Of a stretch of DNA of 64,000 nucleotides, positions 8,231 through 16,447 are shown one piece after another. The notes under the pieces were generated by a model, which did no database searches, was not told the DNA's origin, and saw only the letters and a list, made by a program, of their open reading frames with translations. Position numbers and translations under genes: made by a program. Source of the stretch: Streptomyces vietnamensis (GTDB lineage Bacteria > Actinomycetota > Actinomycetes > Streptomycetales > Streptomycetaceae); contig NZ_CP010407.1 in the NCBI RefSeq assembly GCF_000830005.1, forward strand, positions 2,709,001 to 2,773,000, in the 5' to 3' direction. How positions within the stretch are numbered: position 1 is the stretch's first letter; each line of letters begins with the position of its first letter.

Positions 8231-9529
8231 TCACGGAGTCGGATCGAGGGCGTCATAGCGGCGGAATCCGCGCCCGTACAGGGCGAGGAGTCCGATCGCG
8301 AGGACGCAGGCGATTCCGCCGCCGGTGATGGCGACCGCCGGCGAGGTGAGGTCGGCGACGGAGCCCGCGAGGAAGTCGCCGAGCCGGGGCCCGCCCGCGA
8401 CGACCACGATGAAGACGCCCTGGAGCCGGCCGCGCATCTCGTCCGGGGCGGCGACCTGCATCATCGTGTTCCGGAAGATCATCGAAACGGTGTCGGAGTA
8501 GCCGGCGAGGGCGAGCAGGAGCAGCCCGAGCCAGAGGTTCCGGGTGAGTCCGAAGACGGCGATGGCGGTGCCCCAGGCGGCGACGGCGAGGAGGATCGCC
8601 TGCCCGTGGTGGCGGATGCGGCCCTGCCAGCCGGAGAGGACCCCGCCGAGGAGCGCCCCGAACGCGGGCGCGGCGACGAGGAGTCCGGTGGTCTTCGCGT
8701 CGCCGCCGAACCAGAGGACGGCGACGGCCGGGAACAGCGCGCGGGGGTGGGCGAGGATCATCGCGCAGAAGTCCGAGAAGAACGTCATGCGCAGGTTGGG
8801 GCGGGTGGCGAGGAACCGCAGTCCGTCGAGGACGGAGGCCCGCTTGCCGCCGGTCCGCTCCGGGAGCATGGACGGCAGTCGCCACATCGCGTACAGGCTC
8901 GCGGTGAAGGCGACGGCGTCGATGGAGTACGCGGTCTGGTAGCCGGCGAGGCCGACGATCAGGCCGCCGAGGCTCGGCCCGACGAGCGTGCCGAAGGTCA
9001 TGACCATCGAGTTGAGCGCGTTGGCGGCGCGCAGCTGCTCGGGCGGCAGGAGCCGGGGGATCATCGAGGAGCGGGCGGGCGCGTTGAGCGCGGTGCACAC
9101 GGCCTGGAGGGCGACGATCCCGTACAGGAACCAGACGTGGTGGAAGCCGGCGAACGCGGCACCGGCGAGGGCGATGGAGAGCGCGGCGGAGCCGCTGGCG
9201 CTGGCGAGGCCGAGCTTGCGGCGGTCGACGGTGTCGGCGATGGCGCCGCCGTACAGGCCGAAGACGACGAGCGGGACGAGGGAGAAGAGGCCGACGAGCC
9301 CGACGGAGAAGGGCGAGCGGGTGATGTCGTACACCTGGAGGGAGATGGCGAGCGACGTCATGCCCTGGCCGACCCAGGAGACGGTGCTGCCGAACCAGAG
9401 GCGGCGGAAGTGCGCGGAGGTGCGCAGCGGGGTGAGGTCGGCGAGGACCTTGCGGCGGTCCCGCGCCTGCTCCTGCCCCCGGCTTCCCTGGGTGTCCTGG
9501 GGGTCCTGGGTGTCCTGGGTGGCGGTCAC
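8231..9529 (-). CDS. MFS efflux transporter
   Basis: The 432-residue protein has about 12 membrane helices and the MFS loop between helices 2 and 3, FGLYGGAIADTVDRRKLG. The overall sequence resembles the enterobactin exporter/TetV-like group. The first 20 residues are a hydrophilic run (DTQDPQDTQGS) from repeated GTCCTGGGT-like DNA. It starts 4 bp inside the end of the upstream GNAT gene (ATGA-type overlap), so the two form one operon. A role in drug or metabolite export is inferred; the neighbouring terpenoid genes make its product one candidate substrate. Confidence 0.85.
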   Translation of the reverse strand: MTATQDTQDPQDTQGSRGQEQARDRRKVLADLTPLRTSAHFRRLWFGSTVSWVGQGMTSLAISLQVYDITRSPFSVGLVGLFSLVPLVVFGLYGGAIADTVDRRKLGLASASGSAALSIALAGAAFAGFHHVWFLYGIVALQAVCTALNAPARSSMIPRLLPPEQLRAANALNSMVMTFGTLVGPSLGGLIVGLAGYQTAYSIDAVAFTASLYAMWRLPSMLPERTGGKRASVLDGLRFLATRPNLRMTFFSDFCAMILAHPRALFPAVAVLWFGGDAKTTGLLVAAPAFGALLGGVLSGWQGRIRHHGQAILLAVAAWGTAIAVFGLTRNLWLGLLLLALAGYSDTVSMIFRNTMMQVAAPDEMRGRLQGVFIVVVAGGPRLGDFLAGSVADLTSPAVAITGGGIACVLAIGLLALYGRGFRRYDALDPTP

Positions 9530-9975
9530 GCGACGTCGTACCGCAGCTCGGGGCGCTCCCAGTGGATGCGTCCGGTGGGCCGTACGGTGCCGGTGCGGAT
9601 GGCGCCGGTCCGCAGGTAGAACTCCTCGGCGGGCGGGTGCGCGACGACCCGCACGGAGCCGAGCCCGGCGGCCCTGGCCTGCTCGGTCATGTGCTCCATG
9701 AGGAGCCGGCCTATGCCGAGTCCCTGGGCGGCGTCGGCGACGAACGCGAGGTCGAGCTCGGCCTCGTCGACGAGGAGCGCGTAGAACCCGAGGACGCGGC
9801 CGCCGTCGTCGTCGACGGCGACGTAGACGGGGTGGTGCTCGATGTACGGGCCGCCGACCTGGTAGCCCTCGACCATGGCGGCGTAGTCGCCCCGGTAGGC
9901 CCCTGAGGTCCGGACGAGCCGGGTGAGCCGTGGGGAGTCGTCGGCGGTGGCGCGCCGGATGGTGATGTCGGACAT
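9526..9975 (-). CDS. GNAT-family N-acetyltransferase
   Basis: This 149-residue protein covers a single GNAT domain: the beta4-alpha3 acetyl-CoA loop is DAAQGLGIGRLLMEHM (Q/RxxGxG/A pattern), with EEFYLRTGAIRTG near the end. It is the first gene of a two-gene operon with the MFS transporter. TATACT at 9987-9982 on the minus strand ends 6 nt before the ATG, so the transcript may be leaderless. The acceptor substrate cannot be told; pairing with an exporter hints at detoxification. Confidence 0.85.
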   Translation of the reverse strand: MSDITIRRATADDSPRLTRLVRTSGAYRGDYAAMVEGYQVGGPYIEHHPVYVAVDDDGGRVLGFYALLVDEAELDLAFVADAAQGLGIGRLLMEHMTEQARAAGLGSVRVVAHPPAEEFYLRTGAIRTGTVRPTGRIHWERPELRYDVA

Positions 9976-9981
9976 GAGGCG

Positions 9982-9987
9982 AGTATA
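9982..9987 (-). promoter_or_regulatory. Candidate -10 hexamer (TATACT) for the GNAT-MFS operon
   Basis: On the minus strand TATACT is followed by six bases and then the ATG of the GNAT gene at 9975. With the usual 6-7 nt from -10 to start site, transcription would begin at or next to the ATG. No recognisable -35 lies 16-18 bp upstream. Confidence 0.4.
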
Positions 9988-10048
9988 GGAGCGGATACGG
10001 CCGATGCTCCTTACAATTTAGTGAACGCGGAACGGAGGCCCCCTCGGC

Positions 10049-11422
10049 TCACCGCTCCGCGAGCCGCATCGGCTGCGGCCCCGGGGAGAGGACGATGCGC
10101 GGAACGGGGCGGGGCGGGCGCGGGGAGACCGGGGTCAGGCGCCAGCGGGAGGCGATCGCGGCGATCGCGAGACCGGCCTCGGTGCTGCCGAACACGTCGC
10201 CGACGCACTTGGTGGCACCGAGCCCGAAGGGCAGCCAGGCGTCCCGCGGCACGTCCGCTCCGGCCCACCGGCCGGGGTCGAAGCGCGCGGGGTCCGGGAA
10301 GAGTTCGGGCCGCCGGTGGAGGAGATAGAGACAGCAGATGACGACGGAGCCGGGCGGCAGGACCTTCCCGGCCAGCTCGGTCTCGCGGGTGGCGGTGCGG
10401 GTGATCGCCCAGGCCGGCGGGTAGAGGCGCAGCGCCTCGCGGACCACGTCGCGGGTGTACGGCAGCCGGGGCAGGTCGACCCCGGTGACGGGGTCTCCGG
10501 CCAGGACGGTGTCGAGCTCCCCGTGCAGCCGGGCGGTGGCCCCGGGGTGGTCGGCGAGGAGGCGCAGGGCCCAGGCGACGACGGAGGAGGTGGTCTCTGC
10601 GCCGGCGAGGACCAGGGTGGCGACCTGGTCGCCGAGTTCGACGTCCGACAGGGCCCGGCCGTGCTCGTCGCGCACGGCGAGGAGCAGCGAGAGGGCGTCG
10701 CCGTGGTCCACCCCGGCCGCCCGGTAGGCGGCGACGATGGCGGCGACGCCGGTACGCCAGCGGGTCAGGGCCCGGCGGTAGCGGCGGCGGGACGGGGACG
10801 GCGCCCGGTCGACGGCGGGCGCCACGACCCGTGTGTAGACCCCGCGCAGCAGGACTTCGAGGGCCTCGCGCAGCTCCTCGGCGGCGCCCGGGGCGATGCC
10901 GGCGGAGAACAGGGTGCGGACGGCGACGGCGGTGGTGAGCCGGAACGCCTCCTCGGTGACGTCGACGACCGCTCCGGGCCGCCAGCGCGCGGTCAGGGCC
11001 GCCGTCTCGGCCGTCATCACGGCGGCGTAGCGGTCCATGAGGGAGGGGTGGAAGGCGGGCTGGAGAGCCCGCCGTTGGTCCCGGTGCTCGGCGTTCGGAC
11101 AGGTGGCGAGCCCGTTGCCGAGGAGTGCGCGGACCTTCTCGTACAGGACGCCGCTCCGGTCGAAGGACCGCCGGTCGGTGAGGACGCGGCGGACGAGCGC
11201 GGGATGACTCACGACGTGGGCGGTCCGGGTCCCCATCCGCACGCGGACCACGTCGCCGTGACCGGACAGCGAGTCGAGGAAGGCGAGCGGCCGGCCGGCC
11301 AGGTGGGGCAGATGCCCGAGCAGGGGCCAGGCCCCGGGCGCGCGGCCGTACCGGGGCGGGGAGGCGGGGACCGCCCCGGGCTCCGGCTCCGGGGTCCCGG
11401 CCGGGTCGTTCGGGCGGCTCAT
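10049..11422 (-). CDS. Cytochrome P450
   Basis: ATG at 11422 with an upstream GGTGGG run gives 457 residues, normal for a P450. Diagnostic motifs are the oxygen-binding helix LAGAETTSS (about 272-280), the ExxR motif EALR (about 329-332), and the haem loop FGLGATKCVG (about 399-408) with the thiolate Cys near 406. There is no N-terminal membrane anchor, so it is a soluble bacterial enzyme that needs ferredoxin and ferredoxin reductase, which are not adjacent. It is divergent from a second P450 in the terpenoid locus and is a likely tailoring oxidase for that product (inference). Confidence 0.92.
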   Translation of the reverse strand: MSRPNDPAGTPEPEPGAVPASPPRYGRAPGAWPLLGHLPHLAGRPLAFLDSLSGHGDVVRVRMGTRTAHVVSHPALVRRVLTDRRSFDRSGVLYEKVRALLGNGLATCPNAEHRDQRRALQPAFHPSLMDRYAAVMTAETAALTARWRPGAVVDVTEEAFRLTTAVAVRTLFSAGIAPGAAEELREALEVLLRGVYTRVVAPAVDRAPSPSRRRYRRALTRWRTGVAAIVAAYRAAGVDHGDALSLLLAVRDEHGRALSDVELGDQVATLVLAGAETTSSVVAWALRLLADHPGATARLHGELDTVLAGDPVTGVDLPRLPYTRDVVREALRLYPPAWAITRTATRETELAGKVLPPGSVVICCLYLLHRRPELFPDPARFDPGRWAGADVPRDAWLPFGLGATKCVGDVFGSTEAGLAIAAIASRWRLTPVSPRPPRPVPRIVLSPGPQPMRLAER

Positions 11423-11519
11423 GGTGCACCCACCCCCCTCCCCCCGCCACCGCGAGCGGCACCGCGGCAGAAGATCGAACTGGATCTGAAGATCGCTCAG
11501 GGCGCTACGATACGTCATC

Positions 11520-12794
11520 ATGCAATCGCAATGCGTGACGGATGGCATGCCCCCCGACTACCTCGACGACGAGGCCGTGTCGGCCTGGACCGCCTCCGGA
11601 GCACCCCTCGTCGACCTCCTCCGCCGGGCCCACACCCCGGGCCGGCTGACCGGGTTCCGCCGGGGCGGCCGGGCGGCGGTCCTGGTGACGGAGCCCCGGC
11701 ACGTGCACCAGGTGCTCGGCGTCGGCGGCGAGCGGTACGTGAAGCGCTCGCACCGGGCGAGGCCCCTCCTCGGCGACGGCATGATCACCGCCACGGGCGA
11801 GGCCTGGCGGTCCCAACGGAAGCTCCTCCAGGCGATGTTCACGGGCCGGGGCGTCCAGCGCTGGGAGCGGCACATCACGGGGGCGGCGGCGTGCGTCGTC
11901 GACCGCTGGGCGGAGCGGGCCCGCCGGGGCGAGCCCACGGACATCGCCGAGGACGTGCAGTTCTTCACCGTCGACACGATCTGGCGCTCGCTGACCGACC
12001 GGCCCCTGGACGAGGAGACGTACGTCGACCTGGCGGCCGTGCAGGACGTCGTCGCGGCGCTCCCCGCCGAGGTCGGCGGCGCGAGCACGCTGCCGCCGGA
12101 GGCCGAGGCGGCGCTCGCCGCGCTCGACGAGCGGATGTTCCGGGCGCTCGCCGACGCCCGGGTCCGCCACCGGGCGGGCGGCGCCGGGGCGAGCGTCCTG
12201 GACCGGCTGCTCGACGCGGCCGGGACGGATCCGGCGTACACGGACCGGTTGATCCGCGATGAGCTCGTCACCCTGCTCACCGCCGGGTACGAGAGCAGCG
12301 CCCGCACGCTGACCTGGGCGTTCGTCCTGCTCTGCGAGCATCCGGAGGTCATGGAGCGGGCCGCCGGGGACGCGCGGGCCGTCGGGGCGGTGCTCTCCGA
12401 GACGCTGCGGCTCTACCCGACGGGCTGGCTGCTGCCCCGGCACAGCCCGGCGGACGAGACGCTGGACGGCTGGGCGATCCCCGCCGGTACGGACCTCCTC
12501 GTCTGCCCGTACCTCACCCACCGCGACCCGGAGGTCTGGCCCGAGCCCGAGGTCTTCGATCCGGGCCGCTTCCCGGTCCGGTCGCCGCTGCCGCCCGGCG
12601 CGTACCTCCCCTTCGGCATGGGTCCGCGGGCCTGTCTCGGCACGCGGTTCGCGATGCGGGAGATGGAGGAGCTGCTCGGCGCGCTCCTCGCCCGCTTCGA
12701 GGTGGAGCCGACCGGGCCGGTGGGCGGGGCCGTGTTCGGCATCAACCTGCGCCCGGCGGGCCCGCTGCACGCGCGCGTCCGCGAGCGCACGTGA
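11520..12794 (+). CDS. Cytochrome P450, first gene of the terpenoid operon
   Basis: ATG 11520 gives 424 residues; ATG 11547 is an in-frame alternative. Motifs are the I-helix TAGYESSART (about 254-263, with Ser in place of the usual Thr of the acid-alcohol pair), ExxR as ETLR (about 294-297), and the haem loop FGMGPRACLG (about 365-374) with Cys near 372. Its stop overlaps the GTG start of the Nudix gene by 4 bp, and the terpene cyclase follows 40 bp later, so the three genes are probably cotranscribed. TACGAT at 11506-11511 lies 8 nt before ATG 11520 and could be a -10 for a near-leaderless message. Inferred role: oxidation of the cyclised terpenoid. Confidence 0.92.
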   Translation: MQSQCVTDGMPPDYLDDEAVSAWTASGAPLVDLLRRAHTPGRLTGFRRGGRAAVLVTEPRHVHQVLGVGGERYVKRSHRARPLLGDGMITATGEAWRSQRKLLQAMFTGRGVQRWERHITGAAACVVDRWAERARRGEPTDIAEDVQFFTVDTIWRSLTDRPLDEETYVDLAAVQDVVAALPAEVGGASTLPPEAEAALAALDERMFRALADARVRHRAGGAGASVLDRLLDAAGTDPAYTDRLIRDELVTLLTAGYESSARTLTWAFVLLCEHPEVMERAAGDARAVGAVLSETLRLYPTGWLLPRHSPADETLDGWAIPAGTDLLVCPYLTHRDPEVWPEPEVFDPGRFPVRSPLPPGAYLPFGMGPRACLGTRFAMREMEELLGALLARFEVEPTGPVGGAVFGINLRPAGPLHARVRERT

Positions 12795-13492
12795 ACGCGC
12801 CCGCACCCGCGCCCGAGGAACGCCCGCCCGACGGCCGCGCGCCCGAGCGGTACGGCTCCGGAGCCCGGGCTCCCGAGGGATACGGCTTCGAGGCCCGGAC
12901 TCCCGAGGCGTACGGCCCCGAGGCCCGGACTCCCGAAGCGTACGGCCCCGAGGGATGCGGCCCCGGGCGGTACGGACCCGGCCCCCGCGCGCCCGAGCGG
13001 TACGCCCCCGAGCGGGTCGACTACGTCGATCCCCGGGACCGGGTGGTGGCCCAGGGCGGGCGGGCCGCCGGGCCTCCCTCCGGGCTGCTCAAGCGGTACG
13101 CGGCGACCGTCTGCACCGATCACTCCGGCCGGGTCCTCCTCTACCGGCGGACCGCCTCGGCACCCGCCTACCCGGACCACTACGACGTCCTGATCGGCGG
13201 GGCGGTCCGCAGCGGCGAGGAGTACCGCGCGGCCGCGCTCCGGGAGCTCCGCGAGGAGCTGGGCTGGGAGCGGGCGCCCGGCCTCGCCGAGGCGTACCGG
13301 ATCCGCGTCGACGATCCGCACGGCGCCTGCTTCCTGACGGTCCACCGCTGGGTGGCGGACCGCCCGCCCCGGCCCGATCCGCGGGAGATCGCCTGGTGCG
13401 GCTTCGTCGCGCCGCTCGCGGTCCTGACCGGCGGCTACACCCCGCTGGTCCCGGCCGGCGCGGAGGCCGTACGGCGCCTCTTCCCCCGCTGA
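12791..13492 (+). CDS. Nudix hydrolase with N-terminal decapeptide repeats
   Basis: GTG 12791 overlaps the stop of the P450 gene, implying translational coupling. The 233-residue product carries a perfect Nudix box (Gx5Ex7REUxEExGU) with G137, E143, R151-E152, E155-E156 and G158. Residues 15-74 are six ten-residue repeats of the form (A/G)R(A/T)PExYGxE, which are not part of the normal fold. Family members cleave X-linked diphosphates with Mg2+, and some isopentenyl-diphosphate isomerases share the fold. Position between a P450 and a class II terpene cyclase suggests hydrolysis of a prenyl or cyclised-prenyl diphosphate; this is inference. Confidence 0.88.
   Translation: MNAPAPAPEERPPDGRAPERYGSGARAPEGYGFEARTPEAYGPEARTPEAYGPEGCGPGRYGPGPRAPERYAPERVDYVDPRDRVVAQGGRAAGPPSGLLKRYAATVCTDHSGRVLLYRRTASAPAYPDHYDVLIGGAVRSGEEYRAAALRELREELGWERAPGLAEAYRIRVDDPHGACFLTVHRWVADRPPRPDPREIAWCGFVAPLAVLTGGYTPLVPAGAEAVRRLFPR
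12833..13012 (+). repeat. Six in-frame 30-bp repeats encoding decapeptides
   Basis: Each 30-bp unit encodes ten residues of the Nudix N terminus: GRAPERYGSG, ARAPEGYGFE, ARTPEAYGPE (twice), GCGPGRYGPG and PRAPERYAPE. Units 2-4 are nearly identical in DNA (CCCGAGGCGTACGGCCCCGA core), consistent with recent slippage expansion; the outer ones have diverged. Confidence 0.85.
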
Positions 13493-13532
13493 CCGCCACC
13501 CCGCTCTTCGTACGACACCACCGAAGGACACC

Positions 13533-15131
13533 ATGACGCACCGCGCGCTGCCCTTACCCGGCGTCTCCCTCGCCGTCCCCGGCCCCCGCCCGGCACCGCT
13601 CCCGGGAGCCGAGCGGCTCGACCGTGCCAGGGCCCGGCTCGCCACCCGTCTGGTGGCGGCCGCCGGACCCGACGGGCTGCTCCGGGCCCCGTGCGACAGC
13701 CGGCTCCTGGAGTCCGCGCTGGCCCTGCGGCTGCTCACGGTGACGGGCGTGGACCCGGACGCCCAGGAGCGGCTGACCCGGCGGCTGAAGACCGCCGTGG
13801 ACGAGGGCGCCCCCGATCCCGTGCAGGAGGCGGCGGCCCGCGCGGCGCTCGGCGAGTACGCGGACGGGCGGGGCGCGCTCGCCCGGCTGCTCGGCGGCTT
13901 CGACCACTTCACCGCCGGGCGCAAGCGGCTGATGTTCCAGACGCTCCTGGCGGAGCTGGGCGCCCACTCCTTCCCCGAACTCCCCTCCCCCGGGGCCGCC
14001 TTCGAGGCGTGCGGCCAACAGCGGTGGCTGATCACGGAGATGGCCGCCCTCAAGGTCCTGTACGCCCACGGGACCGGGGCGCCGCGGCTCGTGACGGAGG
14101 AGGACTGGCGGGCGCTCGAACCCTGCTCGCTGCCCGGCCCGCCCCCGTACGGCAACCACCTCGCCCGGATCCTCGCCCTGCTCGCGCTGCGGTTCCGGCC
14201 CCGGTACGCGGCGACCGTACGGGCGCGGGCGCGGGAGCTGCGCACCTGGCTGCGCGAGGACGGCGGACTGCCGTTCCTCACGGGCATGGACGTGTTCGCG
14301 ACGGCGACCGGCGGGCTCGCCCTGGCCGGGGCGGGCGCCCCCGCGCACACCCTGCGGGCCCTCGCGACGGCGCTGACGGAGCACCGGAACGCCGACGGCG
14401 GCTGGGGGTTCGACCGGGGCGTCGCACAGAGCGACGTGGACGACACCGCGTACTGCGTGGAGTTCCTGCGGGCGACGGACCCGGGGCTCTTCGGCGCCGA
14501 GGTGGCGGCCGGCGAGCGGTACCTGCTCGCCCGGCAGGGCGCGGACGGCGGCTTCCCGACCTTCGAGCACGGCACCGCGTCCGAGGTGGGGATAACGGCG
14601 GCGGCCGTGAACGCGCTGGCGCCCGAGCCCGCGCACCGGTCGGCGGTGGAGGCCGGCGTCCGGTTCGTCGTGGTCCGGCAGGAGGGCGCGGGGCCGTTCG
14701 AGCGCAGCTGGAGCCTCAACGAGAGCAACGCCCTGTTCCGTACCGTCCTCGCCCACGACTCCTTCCTGGCCGTGGCGCCCGGCCATCCGGCCCGGCACGA
14801 GGTGGCGCGGGCCCGGGAGCGGGCCGTGGCCCGGCTGGTCGACACGCAGAACGCGGACGGCGGCTGGGGGCACGTGCCGTCCGATCCGAGCGACCCGATC
14901 AGCACCGCGTACGCGCTGATCGCGGTGGCCCGGACGCCGACCGTGCCGTCCGCCCGGGGTGCGACCGGGCGGGCGGTGCGCCACCTCCTGGAGCGGCAGC
15001 GGCCGGCCGGCGGCTTCGTGTCCCGGCCGGACCAGGCCGGGCCCCGGCCGCTCGCGTACCACGTGCCGCTCCTGACGGACGTGTGCGTGCTGCTGGGCCT
15101 GAACCACGCGCGCGCGTACGCGACGCCGTGA
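13533..15131 (+). CDS. Class II terpene cyclase (squalene-hopene-cyclase-like fold), TTA-containing
   Basis: ATG 13533 follows GAAGGA. The 532-residue protein has the length of bacterial beta-gamma-domain class II diterpene or sesquiterpene cyclases, shorter than squalene-hopene cyclase (about 630-680). The protonation motif DxDD is DVDD at 301-304, in QSDVDDTAY. QW-type repeats include NADGGWGF (287-293 region), QGADGGFPTF and NADGGWGH (440-447). No class I DDxxD/NSE motif is seen. It should protonate a linear prenyl diphosphate and cyclise it with the diphosphate retained. Codon 8 (13554-13556) is TTA, a bldA-dependent codon, implying developmental control. Product unknown; sesqui- or diterpenoid (for example drimenyl- or labdane-type) is inferred from size. 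Confidence 0.88.
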   Translation: MTHRALPLPGVSLAVPGPRPAPLPGAERLDRARARLATRLVAAAGPDGLLRAPCDSRLLESALALRLLTVTGVDPDAQERLTRRLKTAVDEGAPDPVQEAAARAALGEYADGRGALARLLGGFDHFTAGRKRLMFQTLLAELGAHSFPELPSPGAAFEACGQQRWLITEMAALKVLYAHGTGAPRLVTEEDWRALEPCSLPGPPPYGNHLARILALLALRFRPRYAATVRARARELRTWLREDGGLPFLTGMDVFATATGGLALAGAGAPAHTLRALATALTEHRNADGGWGFDRGVAQSDVDDTAYCVEFLRATDPGLFGAEVAAGERYLLARQGADGGFPTFEHGTASEVGITAAAVNALAPEPAHRSAVEAGVRFVVVRQEGAGPFERSWSLNESNALFRTVLAHDSFLAVAPGHPARHEVARARERAVARLVDTQNADGGWGHVPSDPSDPISTAYALIAVARTPTVPSARGATGRAVRHLLERQRPAGGFVSRPDQAGPRPLAYHVPLLTDVCVLLGLNHARAYATP

Positions 15132-15140
15132 AGGGGTGTC

Positions 15141-15632
15141 CTACAGACCGGTCGCGCAGGAGGACAGGTCGTCCGGGTCGACGGCGTCGAGCCGGACGGC
15201 GAGCGCGTCGAGCCGCTCCCGCAGGTCGCGGATCTCCTCGAGGCCGAGGCCGGTGGCGGCGGCGATCCGGCGCGGCACGCCGAGGGCCTTCTCGCGCAGG
15301 GCGGTGCCGTCGCCGGTGAGGCGCACGGTGACGGACCGCTCGTCCTCGGGGCTGCGGCGGCGCTCGACGTGTCCGGCCGCTTCGAGCCTCTTGAGCAGCG
15401 GTGACAGGGTCCCGGAGTCGAGCCGCAGCCGCTCGCCGATGCCCTTCACGGGCAGCTCGCCGTGCTCCCAGAGCACGAGCATGACGAGGTACTGGGGATA
15501 GGTGAGCCCGAGCTCCTTGAGGGCCTCGCGGTAGACGCCGTTGAAGGCGCGGGTCGCCGCGTGCAGCGAGAAGCAGATCTGGTGGTCGAGCCGGAGGAAG
15601 TCCTCGTCCGGGACCGTGTCGAGCGTCTCCAT
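15141..15632 (-). CDS. ohrR: OhrR, peroxide-sensing MarR-family repressor
   Basis: ATG 15632, preceded by CTGGAGCC, gives 163 residues; a longer in-frame start at 15659 would run into the operator region. The N-terminal LDHQICFSLHAATRAFNGVYR contains the reactive cysteine and context typical of OhrR, and LTYPQYLVMLVLWE plus the recognition region RLRLDSGTLSPLLKRLE and wing ERRRSPEDERSV match the family. Oxidation of the cysteine by organic hydroperoxides releases it from DNA. It is divergent from ohr across a perfect 26-bp palindrome. Confidence 0.92.
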   Translation of the reverse strand: METLDTVPDEDFLRLDHQICFSLHAATRAFNGVYREALKELGLTYPQYLVMLVLWEHGELPVKGIGERLRLDSGTLSPLLKRLEAAGHVERRRSPEDERSVTVRLTGDGTALREKALGVPRRIAAATGLGLEEIRDLRERLDALAVRLDAVDPDDLSSCATGL

Positions 15633-15662
15633 GGCTCCAGGATACGCGAGGATCCTCACACG

Positions 15663-15688
15663 CGATTAAGTTGTGCACAACTTAATCG
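15663..15688. promoter_or_regulatory. 26-bp perfect palindrome, OhrR operator
   Basis: The half-site CGATTAAGTTGTG (15663-15675) is followed immediately by its exact reverse complement (15676-15688). It sits midway between the divergent ohrR (start 15632) and ohr (start 15747) genes, 30 bp and 58 bp away, so one operator can repress both. TACAAA at 15694-15699 is a possible -10 for ohr. Confidence 0.85.
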
Positions 15689-15746
15689 TGCGCTACAAAT
15701 GAGAGGTCACCACTTCCCGGAACCCGGACAGGACGGAAGAACACCC

Positions 15747-16163
<417 letters not shown>

Positions 16164-16186
16164 TCCGCCGGCTCGCCGCTCGCCGG

Positions 16187-16207
16187 TTCGCCGAGCAGTT
16201 CGGCGAG
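16187..16207 (+). terminator. Terminator hairpin after ohr
   Basis: TCGCCGA (16188-16194), loop GCAGT, TCGGCGA (16200-16206), followed by GTGGTTTTCTGTT. A short stem with a T-rich tail, 24 bp after the ohr stop. Confidence 0.6.
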
Positions 16208-16229
16208 TGGTTTTCTGTTGGTTCACGTA

Positions 16230-16261
16230 CGCCCCCGGAGGTCAATGACCCACCGGGGGCG
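16230..16261 (+). terminator. Second hairpin downstream of ohr
   Basis: CGCCCCCGG (16230-16238) pairs with CCGGGGGCG (16253-16261), with an inner GGTCA-A-TGACC arm, giving a long near-continuous stem; TTCGGTT follows. Together with the hairpin at 16187 it separates ohr from the phospholipase gene. The rest of the 16164-16447 gap shows only the GGAGG before the next start. Confidence 0.6.
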
Positions 16262-16447
16262 TTCGGTTGTGAGTTTTCACGTTCGGGCACGGGGGGTTCG
16301 CTTGGCGTACGGCGGGCAGTCATGGAACGGCCGCCGGGCCGTGGTCCACGGGCGCTCTCCTTGGGGCGCCCGTCGGCCGGGTCCGTCCGGCCGTGCGCGC
16401 ACCCGCACCCCCACCGTTCGCACGCATCCCCGGAGGACAACTCCCCC

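Noticed and set aside
16221..16231. A PHO box before the phospholipase gene
   Set aside because: Only one GTTCACGTACG-like unit is seen, before a terminator hairpin; the 11-bp direct repeats required for PhoP binding are not present.
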